A DNA stretch of 64,000 bases from Corallochytrium limacisporum (Eukaryota; Opisthokonta), in assembly GCA_002811645.1 (NCBI GenBank), contig PDIP01000008.1, positions 85,403 through 149,402 of the forward strand, read 5' to 3'. The position numbers and the translations under genes are program-made. Below, in pieces: positions 57,739 to 64,000 of this stretch (position 1 is the first letter of the stretch; each line of letters opens with the position of its first letter). The notes below the pieces were generated by a model. It was given only the letters and a program-made list of their open reading frames with translations, was not told the origin of the DNA and did not search any database.

Positions 57739-60111
57739 ATGTTGAGAAAAGGGACACAAGGCCCATCACCCAGGAGGCCGATGGGTCAGTCTGATCCCAA
57801 TGTTGATAAAGTAATCAGCAACTACTTTTCAGGACAGCGCCGAAGCTCGCGACAGTTTCATTTAGGTATGGGAATACTGTGGCTTTCAGCTGCAATAGTG
57901 GTTGCCATGTACGCACACGGGGCGCAGCCAGATACTTTGAGTAGCTTAGCAGCTTTTATTTTGGAGACTTTGGGGCTTAACGTCGCCTTTTTTAGGTCCC
58001 TCGGCATCACACAACTGCTCCTGAAGCAGATCACCTTCCTAACCAACCTGTACTCCCTTGCTCTCTACTGCGCATCTGCGTTCTCGGTCTTCACAGCAGG
58101 AGCCCATCTTTGGCTCAGCGGATCCCAGGGCGTAAAATCTGCTCCTCTGCCCCTTAGTGACCAACAAAGAGCCCTGCTGGGACTGGGTGCCAGTCAGTCT
58201 ACACAGCCGCACGCAGATGTGCAAAGTCCGAAAGGGGTGTTTGCAAGGGAAAAGAGTTCTGGGGGACGTTCGCCAACAGGACAGGCCTATCGTCATGCGG
58301 AAATGGATCACCACTGGCGTGACGGTGGTGTACATCTACCTCCGCGCTATGTCAGCCACCCGCGCTCGGCTATCAAACCCATTGTTGTGGGCGATCGATT
58401 GCTTGAGGGTCATGATGCGAATCAGAATGCGGTGGGTGATGGAGGGAATCAACAGGTCACCACCGCTACCGGGCCCACTGCCGTCAACCCAAATGTCGTG
58501 ATTGGACAGCCCTTGAATCCGTTTGGCTCAGCATCACCAACCTACCAGGATCAGCAGATCTATAGCCCCGTGAGCCCATACACCTCTCCTCTACGCCAAC
58601 AGATGAACCAAACTGGTGGTTATCAGCAGTGGGTGAATCCAAGTGCACAATATCAGAGTCCATTTCAACAGGGCCAGTTTCAGGTCTACCCATCACCAGG
58701 CTCTCCAGGTAGCACACAAGGGAATCTACAAGGTATGACTGGTATGGATGGCAACCGTCCTTTCCTGCCAGCATACAGTCAGATGAAGACGCAAGCATAT
58801 GGATTTGATCTCCAGAGTCCCACGTCTCCCACGTTGGACAAGGGCGACCTTGCGGTGTCTGCAAAGGATATGGCTGCTGACGTAACGCTGCGAGACCTCG
58901 GAGTCAGCGCCCGTACCCTTGAGGAATGGTGTAACCGCTTGCGAATCTGGCTGAGTGCGAGAATCTTCCGACCCTTGGCGGCAAGCTTTGAACTACTGCA
59001 GCACCGCGATGAATTGAGAAAGGCTGTACAAGAGGGCAAAATGGATGTTCAGTCGGCCACCAACTACTTAGCATCCATAAGGCACCAGCTGGCGCGCAGC
59101 TACGGCTTGTTCCAAGAAGTGCAGCTAAACGAAATTCCAGAGACTGACATATTCATTGAGGACGAAGCCCGTCTGCAGCTCTACCTGGATGTCAGTCATG
59201 GCCGTGCCACTGCCATAGAGATTGCAAGGAGAATCATCGAGCTTGCCCGCGGAGATCGTCTGGCTGCGTACCGTTGGGACCACACTGTTGGCGAAGACTC
59301 GTCGCTGACCTCCCCAAGCTATCGCTCCGATTTCCGCCCTGGAAATGGATTGCGGCTTGGTCTTGGCAAGGGTGTGCCCGAAACAACGGCGGATGCCAAT
59401 GCCGCTCAGAGCCGCAAGGGTCCCAGTGATGCTGATTTGGTCATTCATTTGTTTAGCACGTACATGGACATCAAATTGCCATCATCCGGTGGTCTGAGCT
59501 CTCCGAACCGGGGCAACCTTAGTTCTAGTAGTATGCGTCCATTCATGTCAACCTATGTCCTCGACCAAAGCCTTGGTGGCGACAATTTTGAATACTCGGA
59601 GTACGGCATCGCTACCCTCGGCAATTCTCTACAGAGCGTTGCCCGCATTAGGCGAACTTCGAGTGGACAAAAGTCACGGCCGTACTTTGATATCTTGCCT
59701 CCAGCTTCCGAGACGCACACCGGAAAGAGCTCGAAAAAGCCGACTGGCAAAGAGAACGACAAATCACACAGCAATGCAAAGTCGCCAACTCTGACGTCCA
59801 GTGCAGTGAAGTCACCGTCTACGGGAACGGTTACCGCAGCCACCGCGTCACAGGCCAAAGAAGTTAAGGTCTGGGCATGTCACGAAGGTCGCAAGAATGC
59901 CCTCGAAGTTATCTGCTTGTTCTTGTACTACTATAAGACGAAGAGAAGCGGTTTCATCCAGAATTTGAATATGACAGGTCCATACACGGGCCTCATGGAT
60001 GTCATTGATCCTTCTGCTTCAGTCCATGCCGGCACCCAACGTCTGATGTCCTCCACAATCATAGCGGGAGAACCCCGGAGTGCCACGAAGGGGCGACCAT
60101 CGCATACATAG
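57739..60111 (+). CDS. TMEM209 family nuclear envelope protein
   Basis: A 790-residue protein of the TMEM209 / cytochrome-B561-N Pfam family. Human TMEM209 is at the nuclear envelope with Nup205; the fungal role is unknown. Two hydrophobic segments lie at about residues 38-58 and 95-135. A Pro/Gln/Ser-rich cytosolic linker covers about 150-385. The C-terminal family domain (about 390-790) shows SARTLEEWCNRLRIWLSARI, RLAAYRWDHT near 505, SDADLVIHLFSTYMDIKLP near 565, and RKNALEVICLFLYYYKTKRSGF near 717, in the same order as in animals. The ATG at 57739 is the first in frame; upstream the frame is open without a methionine. The acidic/Ser-rich insert near 660-705 is lineage-specific. Confidence 0.8.
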   Translation: MLRKGTQGPSPRRPMGQSDPNVDKVISNYFSGQRRSSRQFHLGMGILWLSAAIVVAMYAHGAQPDTLSSLAAFILETLGLNVAFFRSLGITQLLLKQITFLTNLYSLALYCASAFSVFTAGAHLWLSGSQGVKSAPLPLSDQQRALLGLGASQSTQPHADVQSPKGVFAREKSSGGRSPTGQAYRHAEMDHHWRDGGVHLPPRYVSHPRSAIKPIVVGDRLLEGHDANQNAVGDGGNQQVTTATGPTAVNPNVVIGQPLNPFGSASPTYQDQQIYSPVSPYTSPLRQQMNQTGGYQQWVNPSAQYQSPFQQGQFQVYPSPGSPGSTQGNLQGMTGMDGNRPFLPAYSQMKTQAYGFDLQSPTSPTLDKGDLAVSAKDMAADVTLRDLGVSARTLEEWCNRLRIWLSARIFRPLAASFELLQHRDELRKAVQEGKMDVQSATNYLASIRHQLARSYGLFQEVQLNEIPETDIFIEDEARLQLYLDVSHGRATAIEIARRIIELARGDRLAAYRWDHTVGEDSSLTSPSYRSDFRPGNGLRLGLGKGVPETTADANAAQSRKGPSDADLVIHLFSTYMDIKLPSSGGLSSPNRGNLSSSSMRPFMSTYVLDQSLGGDNFEYSEYGIATLGNSLQSVARIRRTSSGQKSRPYFDILPPASETHTGKSSKKPTGKENDKSHSNAKSPTLTSSAVKSPSTGTVTAATASQAKEVKVWACHEGRKNALEVICLFLYYYKTKRSGFIQNLNMTGPYTGLMDVIDPSASVHAGTQRLMSSTIIAGEPRSATKGRPSHT

Positions 60112-60850
60112 GAAATTATTCATAACATATGTTTCCACTTTCAATAGATAGCGGTATGATAAAATCATCGATGGCCCCCCCCCATCCTCCAACTAGTACA
60201 GTGCCATGGCCAGACACTATAGGTAAAAAGGCCACCCATTTTTCGTTTCCGCGGCTGAGATCCAAGATCGTTTGGCGGGTTCGTGTCAAACATTGCATTC
60301 CCCTCTCTCCCCCCTTCCCCGCGAGCCGAAAGGAAGGGCGGGGGGTAGGAAAGGGGCTTGAGGGCGACGCCTGGCGTTCCGATGCGTAAGGACCGATCGA
60401 GGGGCTGAGTGGAGAGCGCTGGGCGTGAATGTGGGGGGTTGGTTGGTTTTGGGGCGAAGGTGGTGAGGGGGTTTCCCTATGAGGGCGGAATGGTATGGAC
60501 CCATCCTGAAACCCGCCATATATTTTCGTGAGTGCCATTCCTCCATGGCCGCACGCACACTGGGAGTGACGACTTGTGTTGGAATGGGTCATATCTGAAG
60601 GTATTTGTAGAGATCAACGAATGCATCGTATCCACAGGGATATCAAGGACAGACAGGTCCCAAGGTAGAAGGCAGTGGTAATCGGTATTGTGTGGTGTGG
60701 TGATCTTGCGCCTGGAAAAAGTTTACCACGGAAGAGGATCTTATTCGGTACGACAGGAAGGGGGTTCACAAATATGCCATGAATTTGTATGAAGGCCTCG
60801 TATAGACCGGATGACATATCGGATAGAGTAGCTGCAAACAGACTATGTAG
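60112..60850. other. intergenic region upstream of the acyltransferase gene
   Basis: A 740-base region with C-rich and G-rich patches at 60174-60184 and 60300-60350. No protein or RNA gene was recognised. Confidence 0.5.
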
Positions 60851-62191
60851 ATGACGGAGCAAGGAACTACGACAAGCGGGAGCGTTGGCTCCCTCAGACA
60901 ACGCCAACCGCAACAGCACGAACAGAAGCATTGCGAAATCGCTTGCGAGAGTCCTCGTGGCAGTCTATTCGACAGTCCACGGGGTAGTAAGCTGAGCACT
61001 CCTCGGGGTAGTAGGGGGTCGCAGGACATCATGGCAAAACTTCCCAAGACGTTGGCTGGGAAGTCTGCCGGTCCGACGCATGCTGTCGAGGAGACCAGCA
61101 CTGACGGCCCTGGTGTTCTGTTTGAGCCATTTGTGCGTCACGAGCCAGATTGGGACGTATGGGAATATTTTCGCACATTTATTTGCATGTTCACGCTCTT
61201 GCCCATCCGGATTCTGGGGATCGCGTTTTGTCTCACCCTCGCATCGCTTCTCGCAGCAATTGCTGCGATTGGAATAGACATTAAGAAGTACGAAGACAAG
61301 CCCCTGCCGATGTGGCGCAAGGGCATCTTTACTTTCATCAATCGAATCCTAGCAAGAGCGTGTCTGTTCTTCTTTGGATGCCAATGGATCGAGCATCATA
61401 CAGTAGACACCCTGAATGTCGATGGACGGATTATTGCTCGTGCGGCGTCTTCACCAAAACAGCGGCCGCCTTTAATTATTAGCAACCACCTGAGCTACCT
61501 CGACATCTTAGTTTTCATGGTGGTCTACAACTGCAGTTTTGTTGCTCAGGACAGTGTCGGAGACCTGAGAATTGTGGGAAAAGTCGCACGTGGAATCAAA
61601 TGCCTCTTCGTTGGGGGACCGAATCAATCAGGTCAGTCCGTCACTCAACGCATCAACGAACGTGCCCAGGCGATTACTGCGGAACCAACCGTGATGCCGC
61701 GCCTGCTTGTGTTCCCGGAGGGCACCACGGAGAATGGTAGGGCCTGGATTCGGTTCCGCAGCGGAGCATTTGTCGGCGGACATGCCGTCCAGCCTGTCGT
61801 TCTTCAATTTCCGTATGGTCGCTTTAGTCCAAGTTGGGAAAGCGTGAGGACACCGTATCACTGGTTTCGCATGCTGACACAGTTCCACAACCGGGTCAAG
61901 ATCATCGAGATGCCCCCGTACGTACCGAACGAAGAAGAATTGGACAACGCTAAGCTCTACGCAGACGGTGTGTGTAAAGCTATGTGTCAGATTGGCAGGG
62001 TGAAGGCAGTCAACGCGACGCGGGATACGAAGCTTAAGGCCTACCATCCATTCCTCCTCGGACAGCTGACCTACGATGAAGCACAGGCCATTGCTATCGA
62101 CAATAGCAAGATGAACTTCGAGCGATGGCCTCCATCTCAGAATCCATTCGTATTCTGTTCCGGAGAGGACACACGACACAGCAATACATGA
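60851..62191 (+). CDS. lysophospholipid acyltransferase, LPCAT/LPEAT-like
   Basis: A 446-residue membrane acyltransferase of the PlsC (LPLAT) superfamily. It should transfer an acyl group from acyl-CoA to a lysophospholipid. The catalytic motif is SNHLSYLD with His213 and Asp218 (HxxxxD). The acceptor-site motif is VFPEGTTENG from about residue 287, and the third block RSGAFVGG follows near 306. Hydrophobic segments at about 107-140 and 155-177 precede the catalytic site. The N-terminal 85 residues contain tandem RGS-like repeats (SPRGSLFDSPRGSKLSTPRG) and are probably disordered. The sequence is like animal and plant LPCAT/LPEAT but lacks the EF-hands of LPCAT1/2 and has no ER retrieval signal. 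It converges on KGD1 with 118 bases between stop codons. Confidence 0.85.
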   Translation: MTEQGTTTSGSVGSLRQRQPQQHEQKHCEIACESPRGSLFDSPRGSKLSTPRGSRGSQDIMAKLPKTLAGKSAGPTHAVEETSTDGPGVLFEPFVRHEPDWDVWEYFRTFICMFTLLPIRILGIAFCLTLASLLAAIAAIGIDIKKYEDKPLPMWRKGIFTFINRILARACLFFFGCQWIEHHTVDTLNVDGRIIARAASSPKQRPPLIISNHLSYLDILVFMVVYNCSFVAQDSVGDLRIVGKVARGIKCLFVGGPNQSGQSVTQRINERAQAITAEPTVMPRLLVFPEGTTENGRAWIRFRSGAFVGGHAVQPVVLQFPYGRFSPSWESVRTPYHWFRMLTQFHNRVKIIEMPPYVPNEEELDNAKLYADGVCKAMCQIGRVKAVNATRDTKLKAYHPFLLGQLTYDEAQAIAIDNSKMNFERWPPSQNPFVFCSGEDTRHSNT

Positions 62192-62309
62192 GAATTGTTC
62201 GTTCCTGGTTTCTCGAGGCAGAGTTGTCGAAATTGACAGCTGGAAGAGTAACGAATGATCCAGTAATTCATTTTATATTTAAATCTTAAATTAGTTCCTT
62301 ACTCTTGCG

Positions 62310-64000
62310 TTACTTCAGGTCAAGGGCCTGGGACAATAGAGCGCGCTCTTCGGCAACATGAGTTCGCTTGTTGCCAGTAGCGGTGGCGGCAGCAGGGGCA
62401 CGGCCGGCGTACTTGACCTCAACACCGCCGTGGCTCTCACTTTCGCGCAGGGCAGTATTGAAGCGGGGACGCACGTAGGCCCAGGCACCCTGGTTCTTTG
62501 GCTCCTCCTGGCACCACCAGATCTCAGCGTTGGGATAGTCGTTGGCCTGCTTGGCGATGAGATCGAAGGGGAAGGGAGAGATCTGCTCTAGACGGGCAAT
62601 GGCAATATCCTTGATTCCCTTTTCCTGGCGTTGCTTATAGAGATCGTAGTACACCTTACCGCTGCAGAAAATCAAACGCTTAACATCCGGGGAAGCGCCG
62701 ACTTCCTCCTCGTGAATGACACGGCGGAAACGGGTGCCCTCGGTCATATCCGAAAGTTTGGACTTCGCCAGAGGGTGACGCAAAAGCGACTTTGGGGTGA
62801 AGACCACAAGAGGCTTGCGGAAATCACGGTGGACTTGGCGACGGAGGACGTGGTAGTAGTTAGCAGGGCTAGAACAGTTCACAATCTGCCAGTTGGAGTT
62901 CTGGATCTGTGCACGGGTGTTGTGGTGCATGTCGGGGATGACGTCGGGATCCTCGTCGCACTGCTGCAGGAAACGTTCCATGCGAGCGCTGGAGTGCTCT
63001 GGGCCCATACCTTCGTAGCCATGGGGTAGGAGCATGGTCAAACCGGACTGCCGCAGCCACTTGGCTTCACCACAGCTGATGAACTGATCAATGATAATCT
63101 GGGCACCGTTAACGAAGTCACCAAACTGGGCCTCCCAGCAGACCAAGCTATTCGGGTTGGTCATGGAGTAACCAAGCTCGAAACCGAGCACAGCGTACTC
63201 GGACAGGGAAGAGTTGGAGACTGTGTACTGTGCCTGGTCGTCGCTAAGATCGGACAGAGCGCAATAGAGACTCTCGTTTTTCTGGTCGTGGAGAACATGG
63301 TGGCGCTGGCTGAAAGTGCCACGTTCAACGTCCTGGCCGGACAGACGTACGTGGTTGCCCTCAAGCAACAGTGTGCCGAAAGCCAAAGCCTCACAGGTAG
63401 CCCAGTCGAGACCCTCACCGGCCTCGATGGTCCTCTTGCGTGCCTCCAATATGCGGCGCAGACCGTTGTGAATACTAAAGTCCTGAGGGTAGCTAGAGAA
63501 TTTCATTCCGACCTGGCGCAGGGTGTCTAAGGGCACACCAGTATTCCGAATACGAGCCAGCTGCTTCTTGGACTTGAAACCCTCCCACTTGGACTCGAGC
63601 CACTCCGAGATCTTGATTTTCTGAGTCTTACTGCGGTCATAAGCCATACGGCACATCTCATTGTATCCCGTAATTTCCTTCTCCTGTTCCTCCTTTGTCA
63701 TGACTCCCTCCTTCAGCAAGCGCTCCTTGTAAATATCCAGAGTGGGGGCGTGGCTGCGGATCTTCTTGTACATTAGAGGTTGCGTGAATGCGGGCTGGTC
63801 AATCTCGTTGTGTCCATGGCGACGGTAACAGACCAAATCAATGACCACATCCTTTCCGAACTGCTGCCGATAGTCAACAGCCAGTTCACTGATGTACGTA
63901 ACAGCCTCCGGGTCATCAGCATTGACGTGGAAAATGGGGGCGCCCACAGCCTTTGCAACGTCCGTGCAGTACGGTGAGGACCGAGAAAAGCGAGGATCGG
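62310..64000 (-). CDS. KGD1: 2-oxoglutarate dehydrogenase E1 (C-terminal part)
   Basis: The C-terminal 563 or so residues of the E1 subunit of the mitochondrial 2-oxoglutarate dehydrogenase complex, a thiamine-diphosphate enzyme of the citric acid cycle. The frame is open to the window edge. The first readable residues (DPRFSRSSPYCTDVAKAV) precede GAPIFHVNADDPEAV, so the N-terminal part lies to the right. VIDLVCYRRHGHNEIDQP is the end of the ThDP/Mg region. The transketolase-like domain shows VRLSGQDVERGTFSQRH, MTNPNSLVCWEAQFGDF and LPHGYEGMGPEHSSAR. The C-terminal domain has LLRHPLAKSKLSD, RLEQISPFPFDL and WCQEEPKNQGAW. The protein ends in an Ala-rich tail with VAEERALLSQAL. No damage is visible. 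Confidence 0.96.
   Translation of the reverse strand, partial: DPRFSRSSPYCTDVAKAVGAPIFHVNADDPEAVTYISELAVDYRQQFGKDVVIDLVCYRRHGHNEIDQPAFTQPLMYKKIRSHAPTLDIYKERLLKEGVMTKEEQEKEITGYNEMCRMAYDRSKTQKIKISEWLESKWEGFKSKKQLARIRNTGVPLDTLRQVGMKFSSYPQDFSIHNGLRRILEARKRTIEAGEGLDWATCEALAFGTLLLEGNHVRLSGQDVERGTFSQRHHVLHDQKNESLYCALSDLSDDQAQYTVSNSSLSEYAVLGFELGYSMTNPNSLVCWEAQFGDFVNGAQIIIDQFISCGEAKWLRQSGLTMLLPHGYEGMGPEHSSARMERFLQQCDEDPDVIPDMHHNTRAQIQNSNWQIVNCSSPANYYHVLRRQVHRDFRKPLVVFTPKSLLRHPLAKSKLSDMTEGTRFRRVIHEEEVGASPDVKRLIFCSGKVYYDLYKQRQEKGIKDIAIARLEQISPFPFDLIAKQANDYPNAEIWWCQEEPKNQGAWAYVRPRFNTALRESESHGGVEVKYAGRAPAAATATGNKRTHVAEERALLSQALDLK

Noticed and set aside
1-64000. A prokaryotic-type system (CRISPR, operon, prophage, toxin-antitoxin)
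   Set aside because: Gene families, spacing and the spliced gene are eukaryotic. No repeat-spacer array or phage gene is present.

Overview
This 64-kb window is nuclear DNA from a eukaryote, most likely an early-diverging fungus. That placement is inference: no rRNA or marker set is present. The gene list mixes fungal genes (FAR11-type STRIPAK subunit, membrane-anchored hybrid histidine kinase, MCR1-type reductase, MTR10, TAP42, SLU7) with families better known from animals (TMEM209, RMC1/Mic1, MARCH5-type RING-CH ligase, cytosolic 5'-nucleotidase III, a DAPIT/USMG5-like ATP-synthase subunit). Zoopagomycota/Kickxellomycotina or a related zygomycete lineage would fit. Nearly all genes are single long reading frames. 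One small gene on the minus strand (20693-20952) has a clear intron with GTAAGT, CTAAC and CAG signals, so splicing exists but is rare here.

Layout: 25 protein genes are supported, in this order: MCR1 3' end (+), FAR11/STRIP (+), NAD(P)HX dehydratase (-), RasGAP-like protein (-), SPT20 (+), possible Nse6/SLF2-like protein (+), TAP42 (-), pyrimidine 5'-nucleotidase (+), DAPIT-like ATP-synthase subunit (-), hybrid histidine kinase (+), GXWXG/DUF4334-like protein (+), GDA1/CD39 apyrase (+), PCM1/AGM1 (-), MARCH5-like (-), SLU7 (+), MTR10/TNPO3 (-), LRR plus Spg1/Tem1-like GTPase fusion (-), RMC1 (+), mitochondrial helical-repeat protein (-), ATP23 (+), AP-1 sigma (-), J-domain protein (+), TMEM209 family (+), LPCAT-like acyltransferase (+), and KGD1 C-terminal part (-), which runs off the right edge.

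The spacing is strongly asymmetric. Convergent neighbours end within 64-173 bases of each other. Divergent or upstream regions are 0.4-6.1 kb long and carry GC-rich islands with strong hairpins, homopolymer tracts and microsatellites. The largest (6.1 kb) lies upstream of the histidine kinase. No tRNA, rRNA, CRISPR array or intact transposon was recognised. A 329-base run of N (52595-52923) is an assembly gap.

The genes are housekeeping and do not form an operon or cluster. Themes are phosphatase/GTPase signalling (FAR11, TAP42, RasGAP-like, LRR-GTPase, histidine kinase), mitochondria (MCR1, DAPIT-like, ATP23, KGD1, MARCH5-like) and endomembranes (AP-1 sigma, RMC1, apyrase, LPCAT). The best candidate for something undescribed is the myristoylation-motif LRR protein fused to an Spg1/Tem1-like GTPase whose switch II catalytic residues are replaced (44093-45970). 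Next are a RasGAP-like protein that appears to lack the arginine finger and the spliced DAPIT-like gene.
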